Positions 17,418 through 25,321 of a stretch of DNA of 64,000 bases are shown here, in pieces; positions within the stretch are counted from its first letter, which is position 1, and every line of letters starts with the position of its first letter. The stretch spans positions 372,001 through 436,000 of the forward strand of contig NC_011146.1 in NCBI RefSeq assembly GCF_000020725.1, in the 5' to 3' direction. Both the position numbers and the translations under genes were made by a program. The notes beneath the pieces are model-generated. The model was not told where the DNA came from, did no database searches, and saw nothing but the letters and a program-made list of their open reading frames with translations. This DNA is from Citrifermentans bemidjiense Bem (GTDB taxonomy: Bacteria; Desulfobacterota; Desulfuromonadia; Geobacterales; Geobacteraceae).

Positions 17418-17705
17418 ACTATTCCGAAAGAAGAATAGGCTATTCCCATTTCGATTTAGACTATTCCAACCACGAATTTGTTAATTCCGAATCATAATTC
17501 GCTATTTTCGAATGGAATTAACTAATCCGGCGAGCAAATTAACAATTTCCATTTGGGTTTATGCTATTTCCAAACGGGTTTATGCTAATTGAATTTGGGT
17601 TTAGCAAATTTGAATCGGCAATTAACTATTTCCGGATCCAAATAAGCAAATCTGTCGCCGAAATAACGAAATCGCTGGCGCATTTGCATTATTCCGGTTT
17701 GCGGC
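17418..17705. repeat. Degenerate tandem array with a 20-21 bp period
   Basis: Fourteen consecutive units of 20 or 21 bases can be cut, starting at 17418, 17438, 17459, 17480, 17501, 17521, 17541, 17562, 17583, 17604, 17625, 17645, 17666 and 17686. A typical unit is TGCTATTTCC then AAACGGGTTTA. Units are imperfect copies; the most alike are 17541-17603. The period equals two helical turns. The gap 17252-17912 otherwise holds a TTGCGCA/TGCGCAA hairpin (17373-17392) and no convincing gene. Confidence 0.75.
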
Positions 17706-17878
17706 TGTCCAACAGGAAGGGGCCAATCGGGCGTGTAAAGGGGCGGGTAGAATTTCTCAGATTTTCTCTGTGGCTAAGGGTTTTCGTTCGTGTTGGCTGG
17801 CCTTTGCGCATTGGCGGGAGGGATTATCTTTTAGATGAGGCCTCAAAATGGGAGAAGGGAGGATTCGTGGGGAAATGA

Positions 17879-17914
17879 GCGGCTGCACCGGAGTGCAGCC
17901 GCCTTTTTCTTTTC
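17879..17914 (+). terminator. Strong intrinsic terminator (plus strand)
   Basis: GCGGCTGCAC, loop CGGA, GTGCAGCCGC and then CTTTTTCTTTT. It ends whatever is transcribed rightward across the repeat array and lies tail to tail with the hypothetical gene at 17913-18563. Confidence 0.85.
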
Positions 17915-18563
17915 AAATGATGATGAGTTCCACTGCTTCGGACCAGGGGGCGACGCCGGAATCCTTGAGGAGCCTCGCCCTGAAGTAGGCCCTGCGCGCC
18001 GGTTCCAATCCTTCCACGGTGAAGTGGCAGTAGTGCGAGATTTTGCTCGGCTGCCACGACTCTTCCGATCCTGGGTTGCCGTAGCAGACGTGCAGCTCGA
18101 CACTGCCCTTGCCTTCCCAACTGCTGACGTGAACCTTGACGGTGCCGGACTCCTTGCCGTGGGTTACGGTGAACCTGTAGAAGCTCGTTGGTGCCTTGAC
18201 GGTAGTATGCCGAATGGCTCTGTGTGCTCTATCCACGCCGATGGTGTCCAGGAGGCCGGGGTTGTCGGTATGGTCCGCATACATCACCACGTACTGGCAG
18301 GAGAACCTTATGGACTGAATCATCTTCTTCCGCGCAGCCCGCCTTTCGGCCTCCTTCGATGGATCCAGCCTTGCCGCACTCGATGTCTGCTTGACCTGTT
18401 GCGCGTTCTCCCTGATTTGGGTTGGACCCGGAATGCAGGGGGGAATGGCTTTATCCTTGAAAGCCTCATGGCCCTCCATGCGATCGGCTAACGTCTCTGC
18501 CTGGAAGGCCAAGTCCCCGTCGCCGAGATCCTTAAAGCTTTGGATGTCGAATATCTCGCTCAT
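17913..18563 (-). CDS. Hypothetical protein with fibronectin-III-like C terminus
   Basis: A protein of 216 residues. The N-terminal half is charged and helical. The C-terminal ~70 residues read like an fn3 or Ig-like sandwich (HFTVEGLEPARRAYFRARLLKDSG, then WSEAVEL). AGAGGTAAC precedes the start. No signal peptide. I do not recognise the family; function unknown. Confidence 0.65.
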   Translation of the reverse strand: MSEIFDIQSFKDLGDGDLAFQAETLADRMEGHEAFKDKAIPPCIPGPTQIRENAQQVKQTSSAARLDPSKEAERRAARKKMIQSIRFSCQYVVMYADHTDNPGLLDTIGVDRAHRAIRHTTVKAPTSFYRFTVTHGKESGTVKVHVSSWEGKGSVELHVCYGNPGSEESWQPSKISHYCHFTVEGLEPARRAYFRARLLKDSGVAPWSEAVELIII

Positions 18564-18636
18564 CGTTACCTCTGTGCGTGGCGTTGAATTTATGGGGGCA
18601 ATTATTAGCGAGTATTAAATATTGTCAAGCAGCCTT

Positions 18637-18836
18637 TTTCTTACAACCCGCTGCGGTCGGCATTTTGGGGGCGAGGCTGACAGACAACGACAACTTCGCG
18701 AGTTGCTCGATAATCTTGAGCTTTTTCCGTTGTCTGTAGTGAATCCGAGTGATATGCTGCCGCCGTCCGAGCAGCATGATGCGGAATCGACACCATTCTC
18801 TGCCAAGACAAGGAAGACAAGGGGACGCACATTCTA
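18637..18836 (-). other. Possible decayed transposase 3' end
   Basis: On the minus strand an open frame ends in a Lys/Leu-rich tail (EQLAKLSLSV..., CKKKAA) that looks like the end of an insertion-sequence transposase. The flanking AGGGGACGCACATTC-like text is common beside such elements. No catalytic motif or terminal repeat is visible. Weak call. Confidence 0.2.
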
Positions 18837-19181
18837 ATGTTGATATCTCGTACGTGGCACGGCTCGGTGCCTCTTGAACATGGTGATGCTTTCGCTGCTT
18901 ATCTTGAAAAAACCGGAGTTCAAGAATCACGATCAATACCAGGTAGTGCTGCTGCGTATGTGCATCGCGTAGAACAAGATGCACACTCGCATTTCTTTCT
19001 CTGTACTCTGTGGTCTTCCTGGGAAGCCGTCCGCGCTTTTGCCGGTGAGACGCCTGAGATTGCGGTGACGTACCCCGAGGATGCAAAATATGGCCTCATC
19101 TCAGACCCGATAGTCATCCACCAAGAGGTCAATACTGATCTGAACCCATTTTCTAGAGCCGAGTCAGGTCTGAAAGATTGA
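18837..19181 (+). CDS. Antibiotic-biosynthesis-monooxygenase (ABM)-like dimeric alpha/beta-barrel protein
   Basis: A protein of 114 residues. The opening ISRTWHG, the segment AYLEKTGVQE and the tail IVIHQEV fit the small ferredoxin-like fold of ABM and stress-response A/B-barrel proteins. Such proteins act on quinols, haem or small aromatics or have no known activity. It lies 35 bases before the cupin gene and is probably cotranscribed. Confidence 0.6.
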   Translation: MLISRTWHGSVPLEHGDAFAAYLEKTGVQESRSIPGSAAAYVHRVEQDAHSHFFLCTLWSSWEAVRAFAGETPEIAVTYPEDAKYGLISDPIVIHQEVNTDLNPFSRAESGLKD

Positions 19182-19216
19182 ACAACTCCCACCCTATTGA
19201 GCTAAGGACATAGTTT

Positions 19217-19561
19217 ATGTCGGAACTTTTCCCCGATCCTGTAAGAAACCTGCCGCAAGCCGACATTCCATTGAAGGGCATAACGGCCTATCTTTCCCAA
19301 GCGGACAGCCATCAAATCATCTTCATGCAGTTCGATGAGGATGTGGAGTTGCCTGAGCATTCGCACGAAAGCCAGTGGGGTGTTGTTCTGGAGGGGAGGA
19401 TCGAGCTGGTGATTGACGGGATAAAGCGGTCATACGTGAAGGGGGATCGCTATTTCATTCCTCAGGGCGTCCCCCATTCCGGGAGGATCTACGCCGGCTA
19501 TGCCGACATGACCTTCTTCGATCAACCTGATCGATACAAGATAAGGGAACCGAATGAATAA
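19217..19561 (+). CDS. Small single-domain cupin protein
   Basis: A protein of 114 residues with both cupin motifs: PEHSHESQWGVVLEGRIEL (metal-binding His pair and Glu/Gln) and FIPQGVPHSG. It should bind a metal and a small ligand. Its stop overlaps the start of a broken merB leader by eight bases, so cupin and merB were once coupled. The same upstream text (AAGGGAAC.GAATGAATAATG) recurs before the intact merB at 20256. Confidence 0.8.
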   Translation: MSELFPDPVRNLPQADIPLKGITAYLSQADSHQIIFMQFDEDVELPEHSHESQWGVVLEGRIELVIDGIKRSYVKGDRYFIPQGVPHSGRIYAGYADMTFFDQPDRYKIREPNE

Positions 19562-19682
19562 TGGCAACTTTCAAGGAGGGGGTGGCTATGTTCAGGGCGG
19601 CTTGCACTGCGACCACCCAAGGAGCGAAGGGATCAGAGATTCAAACTCTGCCCCCTGGCGCTCCCCGGGTTGCCACGACTAA
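19554..19682 (+). pseudogene. Truncated merB 5' fragment
   Basis: ATG 19554 opens a 42-codon frame whose start (MNNGNFQGGGG) and the segment GLHCDHPR match the region just before and at the start of intact merB (MNNGSFPGGGG, GLHCDHPR). An internal stretch is missing and similarity stops after HPR. None of the catalytic residues is present. Confidence 0.6.
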
Positions 19683-19694
19683 AGCCGTTAAAAG

Positions 19695-19973
19695 CTACTT
19701 CTTCTTGGTGGCAGGCTTGGCTTCGCCTTTGACATCAATGGTAGCGGCCTTCATAGTGTACATAACCGTCACCTTGCTTCCGACCTTCAAATCGCCGGTA
19801 ATTTTGGTGTCCTTATCCTTGGCGATCTCCCATTTTTCTTTCCCTTTTTCAACAACGATCGTGTCGGCTTTCACCTCCAGAACCGGACCGGTTACCTGAT
19901 AGGTCTTGGGGGCGGCAAAAGCGGTGGAAGCTGCAAGTAAAGTGAGTCCGGCCAACGTTGCAGTAAGTCTCAT
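19695..19973 (-). CDS. Small exported protein with OB-like fold
   Basis: A protein of 92 residues. A signal peptide ends at STAFAA. The mature part (TYQVTGPVLEVKADTIVVEKGKEKWEI..., VGSKVTVMYTM) has the strand pattern of small periplasmic OB-fold or DUF5666-like proteins, with a Lys-rich tail. Function unknown. Its start region has AAGGAG. It lies opposite to the cupin/merB genes and may have split them. Confidence 0.7.
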   Translation of the reverse strand: MRLTATLAGLTLLAASTAFAAPKTYQVTGPVLEVKADTIVVEKGKEKWEIAKDKDTKITGDLKVGSKVTVMYTMKAATIDVKGEAKPATKKK

Positions 19974-20291
19974 GCGTAATCTCCTTGTTTAATGTGATGG
20001 TTAATTACTGCGGCGAAGATTATGTCCAGGCATACCCGAAAACGAAAATTACTTTATCAGAAACAATGGCAAGCACAAGCCAGCGCCTGTACAAATATGA
20101 CACAGTCACTTAAGGCATAAAATGCTCATTGCACACGTCTTTATGTCTTGGCCCAGCGTGACTCATAGGGCAGGGGCGTGGTAAGTTATCGGGTCCATTG
20201 GCCCGATGCTGCCTTTTCGGCGTTCGTGGTGTGAACAAGGCAATAAGGGAACTGAATGAATAATGGCAGCTTTCCAGGAGGGGGAGGGACG

Positions 20292-20921
20292 ATGGCAGGA
20301 GGCACTTTACACGATGTACTGGCTGGCTTGCACTGTGACCACCCACGGGTCTGGTTGTTCCTCCTCCGTGCTCTGGCGAAGGGGCGGCCTGTTTCCCGCA
20401 CCACTATAGCGAACGCTCTTAACAGTTCTCTCTCCGAGATTGAGGCGGCGTTGGCGTCCTTTGCCGACACGGTGTACGACGAGAAAGGCGACGTGGTGGC
20501 CTGCGGGTTGTCGCTCATGCCTACGCCGCATTCCTTTACGGTCTGCGGCAATCAGCTTTACACCTGGTGTGCCCTGGATGCCCTCATGTATCCCGTGGCG
20601 CTGGAACAGGTCGCACAGGTGGAATCGCATTGCCCGGTTACGGGCATCCCGGTTCGTATGACGGCAACTCCGACGGGGGTCGTCGATCCGTCTCCGGCTG
20701 GAGTTAGCCTTTCGATGGTTGCACCTTCAGAGCAAGCCGGCTGCTGCAGCGTCCGTAACAGCTTTTGCAGTGGGGTGCACTTCATAAGTTCCGCTGAAGC
20801 TGCAGCTTCGTGGCTGTCTCTGCATCCCGAAGCAAGCATAGTGTCGTTGGAAGAAGCGTGGCAGATCGGACATGCAGTAATGCAGCAACGACTGTCGCAT
20901 GGAGAGACGTCACGCCCTTGA
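20292..20921 (+). CDS. merB: Organomercurial lyase MerB (alkylmercury lyase)
   Basis: A protein of 209 residues, close to the usual ~212. It matches MerB along its length: AKGRPVSRTT, LYTWCALDALMYP, VESHCPVTG and SFCSGVHF. The catalytic Cys93, Asp96 and Cys159 correspond to Cys96, Asp99 and Cys159 of plasmid R831b MerB. The enzyme breaks the C-Hg bond and releases Hg(II). ATG 20292 follows GGAGGGGGAGGG; an upstream ATG at 20256 adds 12 residues. No merA, merR or transport gene is adjacent; NfeD and SPFH genes follow instead. Base use is less GC-rich than in neighbours. Confidence 0.9.
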   Translation: MAGGTLHDVLAGLHCDHPRVWLFLLRALAKGRPVSRTTIANALNSSLSEIEAALASFADTVYDEKGDVVACGLSLMPTPHSFTVCGNQLYTWCALDALMYPVALEQVAQVESHCPVTGIPVRMTATPTGVVDPSPAGVSLSMVAPSEQAGCCSVRNSFCSGVHFISSAEAAASWLSLHPEASIVSLEEAWQIGHAVMQQRLSHGETSRP

Positions 20922-21180
20922 TCTTACGCGGTCACTTTCCGGGGTAGTCGACAAGGCCCGGTGTCTGTACGAATGGGTGAGCGCTATGGGATTTGCCTTG
21001 GTTAGACATACAAGCTAACGGCATCGCACACGGATTTAGCGGATGACGCGGATACGGCAGATTAGGCCACCCTCCTCCCGCCTGATTCCATTAACAGCTT
21101 TTTTGATTGTTTGTCATTAATGCCGGTGATATGCTGCCGCAGCGATCAGTAGTTTTTGTTCAATCGTTGCGGAGGCTTCT

Positions 21181-21639
21181 GTGAATATTGTGTGGTGGCA
21201 CTGGCTCACCTTGGGGCTTATTCTCATTGGGCTCGAATTAATCATTCCATCCTTCACCATCATCTGGTTCGGTCTCGGTGCTGTTATTGTCAGCATCGTC
21301 CTGGCCTCCCTTCCGAGTTGTCCCCTTTCCGTTCAAATTCTCATCTGGACCGTGGCATCGGCACTGCTCACCTTTGCCTGGTTCCGTTTTTTCAATACCC
21401 GCCTCGACAGGACCAAGGCCGGATCGTCAAAGGGAGCCGTGATAGGCGAGACGGGATTGGTAATTCGTGGCGCCCAGCAATACGACAAGGGAACAGTGAA
21501 GTTCCATCTGCCGCTGCTGGGAGCGGACGAGTGGCCGTGTGTGGCGGATGATCCTTTAGCGGTTGGAGATCGCGTCCGGGTAGTCGACGTGGAAGGACAT
21601 GTCATGAAGGTCGAAAAAATAGCAAAAGGGGATAAGTGA
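21181..21639 (+). CDS. NfeD-like membrane protein (copy 1)
   Basis: A protein of 152 residues. Three hydrophobic helices cover the first ~75 residues and an OB-fold-like NfeD domain follows (GETGLVIRGAQQYDKGTVKFH, VGDRVRVVDVEGHVMKVEKI). It begins with GTG after GCGGAGGC. It is the short NfeD type that pairs with a stomatin-like protein in membranes. Its stop overlaps the SPFH start (TGATG). Confidence 0.88.
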   Translation: MNIVWWHWLTLGLILIGLELIIPSFTIIWFGLGAVIVSIVLASLPSCPLSVQILIWTVASALLTFAWFRFFNTRLDRTKAGSSKGAVIGETGLVIRGAQQYDKGTVKFHLPLLGADEWPCVADDPLAVGDRVRVVDVEGHVMKVEKIAKGDK

Positions 21640-22493
21640 TGGAACCAGCAGCAGTAGTGTTCGCAATATTGTTTTTAGTCGTCGTAGTGACCATCTTCAT
21701 GGGCGTGCGGCTCGTCCCGCAGGGGTTCGAGTTCGTTGTGCAGCGTCTCGGGAAGTATCACTCCACACTTAAGCCCGGTCTCAATTTCATCATTCCCTAC
21801 GTCGACATCGTCGCCTATCGTCTGACCACCAAGGACATCCCGCTGGAAATCGGCGCACAGGAAGCCATCACCAAGGACAACGCCGTCATCGTTGCTAATG
21901 CCATCGCCTTCATCAAGATCGTTGATCCGGTAAAAGCAGTGTATGGCATCAGCAACTACGAGTACGCCATCCAGAACCTCGTCATGACCTCGCTGCGCGC
22001 AATCATCGGCGAGATGGAACTGGACCTCGCCCTCTCCTCGCGGGACATCATCAAGGCTCGCCTGAAGGACATCATCTCCGACGACGTCACCGATTGGGGC
22101 ATCCTGGTGAAGTCAGTAGAGATACAAGACATCAAGCCGTCCGAGTCCATGCAAAAGGCCATGGAGCAGCAAGCGACTGCCGAGCGGTTGAAGCGCGCCA
22201 TGATTCTGGAAGCAGAAGGTAAAAAAGAAGCGATGATCCGAGAAGCCGAGGGCAAGCTCGAAGCAGCGAAGAAAGAAGCCGAAGCCCAGATGATGTTAGC
22301 CGAAGCCTCCGCTAAGGCCATCCAGGACATTGCAGTAGCAGTAGGCGACAAAGAGCTCCCTGCCCTTTTCCTCCTGGGCGACCGCTATGTGAATGCCATT
22401 CAAAAGCTTTCCACTTCGCCCAATGCGAAAAACTTCGTGTTGCCCGCTGACATACTTGGTGCTGTAAAGGGGATTGCCGGAAGAAGCGTCTAG
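21639..22493 (+). CDS. SPFH/stomatin-like (slipin) protein (copy 1)
   Basis: A protein of 284 residues. An N-terminal transmembrane helix is followed by the SPFH domain (VVQRLGKYHSTLKPGLNFIIP, DNAVIVANAIAFIKI), a coiled coil rich in Ala/Glu/Lys and a C-terminal oligomerisation segment. Family members form rings in the inner membrane and stabilise partner proteins. Coupled to NfeD. Copy 2 differs at two residues (Gln/Glu in AKAIxDI, Ala/Thr in SPNxKNF). Confidence 0.9.
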   Translation: MEPAAVVFAILFLVVVVTIFMGVRLVPQGFEFVVQRLGKYHSTLKPGLNFIIPYVDIVAYRLTTKDIPLEIGAQEAITKDNAVIVANAIAFIKIVDPVKAVYGISNYEYAIQNLVMTSLRAIIGEMELDLALSSRDIIKARLKDIISDDVTDWGILVKSVEIQDIKPSESMQKAMEQQATAERLKRAMILEAEGKKEAMIREAEGKLEAAKKEAEAQMMLAEASAKAIQDIAVAVGDKELPALFLLGDRYVNAIQKLSTSPNAKNFVLPADILGAVKGIAGRSV

Positions 22494-22578
22494 TTATCGT
22501 CGATCGGCGGGACAGCCGCTATGCGCGCCAAAGGGGGGGGATGCTCTGCAAGAATAAAGACCTGACCCCCAGGCATGG

Positions 22579-22843
22579 TATGACGGCAACTCCGACGGGA
22601 GTCGTCGATCCGTCTCCGGCTGGAGTTAGCCTTTCAATGGTTGCACCTTCAGAGCAAGCCGGCTGCTGCAACGTCCGTAACAGCTTTTGCAGTGGGGTGC
22701 ACTTCATAAGTTCCGCTGAAGCTGCAGCTTCGTGGCTGTCTCGGCATCCCGAAGCAAGCATAGTGTCGTTGGAAGAAGCGTGGCAGCTCGGACACGCAGT
22801 AATGTGGCAACGACTGTCGCATGGAGAGACGTCACGCCCTTGA
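22579..22843 (+). pseudogene. merB 3' fragment created by duplication
   Basis: The frame from MTATPTG to the stop equals the last ~88 residues of MerB with a few substitutions (Asn for Ser, Arg for Leu, Leu for Ile, Trp for Gln). It keeps the SFCSGVHF Cys but lacks the part with Cys93 and Asp96. It cannot be an active lyase. Confidence 0.85.
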
Positions 22844-23102
22844 TCTTACGCGGTCACTTTCCGGGGTAGTCGACAAGGCCCGGTGTCTGTACGAATGGGT
22901 GAGCGCTATGGGATTTGCCTTGGTTAGACATACAAGCTAACGGCATCGCACGCGGATTTAGCGGATGACGCGGATACGGCAGATTAGGCCACCCTCCTCC
23001 CGCCTGATTCCATTAACAGCTTTTTTGATTGTTTGTCATTAATGCCGGTGATATGCTGCCGCAGCGATCAGTAGTTTTTGTTCAATCGTTGCGGAGGCTT
23101 CT

Positions 23103-23561
23103 GTGAATATTGTGTGGTGGCACTGGCTCACCTTGGGGCTTATTCTCATTGGGCTTGAATTAATCATTCCATCCTTCACCATCATCTGGTTCGGTCTCGG
23201 CGCTGTTATTGTCAGCATCGTCCTAGCCTCCCTTCCGAGTTGTCCCCTTTCCGTTCAAATTCTCATCTGGACCGTGGCATCGGCACTGCTCACCTTTGCC
23301 TGGTTTCGTTTTTTCAATACCCGCCTCGACAGGACCAAGGCCGGATCGTCAAAGGGAGCCGTGATAGGCGAGACCGGGCTGGTAATTCGTGGCGCCCAGC
23401 AATACGACAAGGGGACAGTAAAGTTCCATCTGCCGCTGATGGGAGCGGACGAGTGGCCGTGTGTGGCCGATGATCCTTTAGCGGTTGGAGATCGCGTCCG
23501 GGTAGTCGACGTGGAAGGACATGTCATGAAGGTCGAAAAAATAGCAAAAGGGGATAAGTGA
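23103..23561 (+). CDS. NfeD-like membrane protein (copy 2)
   Basis: A protein of 152 residues that differs from copy 1 at one position only (Met for Leu in LPLxGADEW). Same GTG start, same upstream site and same TGATG overlap with the next gene. Both copies look functional. Confidence 0.88.
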   Translation: MNIVWWHWLTLGLILIGLELIIPSFTIIWFGLGAVIVSIVLASLPSCPLSVQILIWTVASALLTFAWFRFFNTRLDRTKAGSSKGAVIGETGLVIRGAQQYDKGTVKFHLPLMGADEWPCVADDPLAVGDRVRVVDVEGHVMKVEKIAKGDK

Positions 23562-24415
23562 TGGAACCAGCAGCAGTAGTGTTCGCAATATTGTTTTTAG
23601 TCGTCGTAGTGACCATCTTCATGGGCGTGCGGCTCGTCCCGCAGGGGTTCGAGTTCGTTGTGCAGCGTCTCGGGAAGTATCACTCCACACTTAAGCCCGG
23701 TCTCAATTTCATCATTCCATACGTCGACATCGTCGCCTACCGTCTGACCACCAAGGACATCCCGCTGGAAATCGGCGCACAGGAAGCCATCACCAAGGAC
23801 AACGCCGTCATCGTAGCTAACGCCATCGCCTTCATCAAGATCGTAGATCCCGTAAAGGCAGTGTATGGCATCAGCAACTACGAGTACGCCATCCAGAACC
23901 TCGTCATGACCTCGCTGCGCGCCATCATCGGCGAGATGGAACTGGACCTCGCCCTCTCCTCGCGGGACATCATAAAGGCTCGCCTGAAGGACATCATCTC
24001 CGATGACGTCACCGACTGGGGCATCCTGGTGAAATCAGTAGAGATACAAGACATCAAGCCGTCCGAGTCCATGCAAAAGGCGATGGAGCAGCAAGCGACT
24101 GCCGAGCGGTTGAAGCGCGCCATGATTCTGGAAGCAGAAGGTAAAAAAGAAGCGATGATCCGAGAAGCCGAGGGCAAGCTCGAAGCAGCGAAGAAAGAAG
24201 CCGAAGCCCAGATGATGTTAGCCGAAGCGTCCGCCAAGGCCATCGAAGACATTGCCGTAGCAGTAGGCGACAAAGAGCTCCCCGCCCTTTTCCTCCTTGG
24301 CGACCGCTATGTGAATGCCATTCAGAAGCTCTCCACCTCGCCCAACACGAAAAACTTCGTGTTGCCGGCAGACATACTTGGTGCCGTAAAGGGGATTGCC
24401 GGAAGAAGCGTCTAG
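23561..24415 (+). CDS. SPFH/stomatin-like (slipin) protein (copy 2)
   Basis: A protein of 284 residues, nearly identical to copy 1. It has the same membrane anchor, SPFH domain and coiled coil and no disabling change. It is the last gene before the AT-rich island. Confidence 0.9.
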   Translation: MEPAAVVFAILFLVVVVTIFMGVRLVPQGFEFVVQRLGKYHSTLKPGLNFIIPYVDIVAYRLTTKDIPLEIGAQEAITKDNAVIVANAIAFIKIVDPVKAVYGISNYEYAIQNLVMTSLRAIIGEMELDLALSSRDIIKARLKDIISDDVTDWGILVKSVEIQDIKPSESMQKAMEQQATAERLKRAMILEAEGKKEAMIREAEGKLEAAKKEAEAQMMLAEASAKAIEDIAVAVGDKELPALFLLGDRYVNAIQKLSTSPNTKNFVLPADILGAVKGIAGRSV

Positions 24416-24589
24416 TTAACCTCGTTGACAGCCGCGATGGGAATTCCGGGGAAACAGCAAATGAGTGCCCCCCTGGCTTATTTATCCATCATCTTTGCAG
24501 CTCATACCCTTTAAAATCCTTTGACTTAGTTGCTCAAGTGCATTAACGTACGCGAAGCTAGCCGGTGTCGGAGGGAGGGCTTAGTATAC

Positions 24590-25321
24590 GTGGGTCAATT
24601 TTTTGTTCAACAAATTGCGGAAACGGATGTGGATCTCGACATCATTCAAAGCGCTGATGAGGCTAATGTCGTATTAATGTTTTCTGGTGGGCGGGACTCT
24701 ACCCTTGCCGCTGCGCGTCTCAACTCAATTGGGGTGCCTGTGACCCTTGTTACCATAACATCGAAGCATCTTGAGGGGATAGGACGTGTCCATCTGCGGC
24801 TTGCAGAATTGGCGCGAACTTTGCCACCTGGCACCGATTGGCTTCATATAGAACAGCCAGATCAACTCCAGACAGATACCTCCTTCTATGACCAAACTTG
24901 CCTACCTTGCCACCATGCTTACGTAGTCGTATCTGTTGCAATTGCGAAAAAGATAAATGCTTCAAAGATGGCTTTTGGGTATACACACTATCAAAGTGAC
25001 TGGCCTGAACAAACACCCTTAGCTATTGCTAGGCTTAAAACTACGTTGGCCCGCCATGGCATTGAACTTCTTTTGCCTGTTTATGACCTTCCGTCCCGTG
25101 AGGTGGCAATTGAGGAACTGGGAGCCTATGGGTTGAGTACTTCCTCATTGGAACAAAAATGTTTGCGTCAGATCACAAATGTAGCCCTGTCGGAAGAAAG
25201 GCTGATTCAACAGGTTGACTTATGGGAAGATGCCATAGAACGATCGATGTTGAATATTGCCGATATCGCGATCTCGGTAATTAGTCATAAAAAAATTGGA
25301 GATTTCCATGATGGTGCCTGA
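24590..25321 (+). CDS. QueC-like PP-loop ATPase, first gene of the AT-rich island
   Basis: A protein of 243 residues. The PP-loop is clear (MFSGGRDSTLAA), which binds ATP for adenylation chemistry. The later order (FGYTHYQSDWPEQT, LLPVYDLPSREVAIEELGAYGL) follows 7-cyano-7-deazaguanine synthase QueC. The four-Cys zinc motif at the C terminus of QueC is missing; instead there is CLPC near the middle and one Cys in EQKC. So substrate and metal site may differ. GTG 24590 follows GGAGGGAGGG; a TTG at 24530 is possible but less likely. It overlaps the next gene by 14 bases. Confidence 0.75.
   Translation: MGQFFVQQIAETDVDLDIIQSADEANVVLMFSGGRDSTLAAARLNSIGVPVTLVTITSKHLEGIGRVHLRLAELARTLPPGTDWLHIEQPDQLQTDTSFYDQTCLPCHHAYVVVSVAIAKKINASKMAFGYTHYQSDWPEQTPLAIARLKTTLARHGIELLLPVYDLPSREVAIEELGAYGLSTSSLEQKCLRQITNVALSEERLIQQVDLWEDAIERSMLNIADIAISVISHKKIGDFHDGA

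Larger units (their letters stand above)
20657..22496. repeat. Tandem duplication, copy 1
   Basis: An ~1840-base segment holding the last ~265 bases of merB, a 260-base intergenic region, NfeD and SPFH genes. It recurs at 22579-24418, offset 1922 bases, with scattered single-base differences. The junction starts at TATGACGG within merB and ends at GTCTAGTTA just after the SPFH stop. An 82-base non-duplicated linker separates the copies. Confidence 0.92.
22579..24418. repeat. Tandem duplication, copy 2
   Basis: Second copy of the 20657-22496 segment. Differences include several synonymous third-position changes spread through both genes, so the copies have had time to diverge or recombine and are not a read-through assembly error. 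Confidence 0.92.

Noticed and set aside
17418-17705. CRISPR array
   Set aside because: Units adjoin directly, are imperfect and have no unique spacers of constant length; no cas gene is nearby.
17561-17878. Open frame of 105 codons across the repeat array
   Set aside because: It begins inside the 20-21 bp repeats, whose one-base length changes do not keep a frame, and its translation has no family character. Treated as chance.
18625-19086. 153-codon minus-strand frame opposite the ABM gene
   Set aside because: Most of it is antisense to the ABM-like gene; only its tail outside that gene resembles a transposase end, which is listed separately with low confidence.
20657-24418. Assembly artefact as cause of the duplication
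   Set aside because: The copies differ at many third positions and by a few residues, and an 82-base linker separates them. A simple misassembly would give identical copies. Long reads would settle it.
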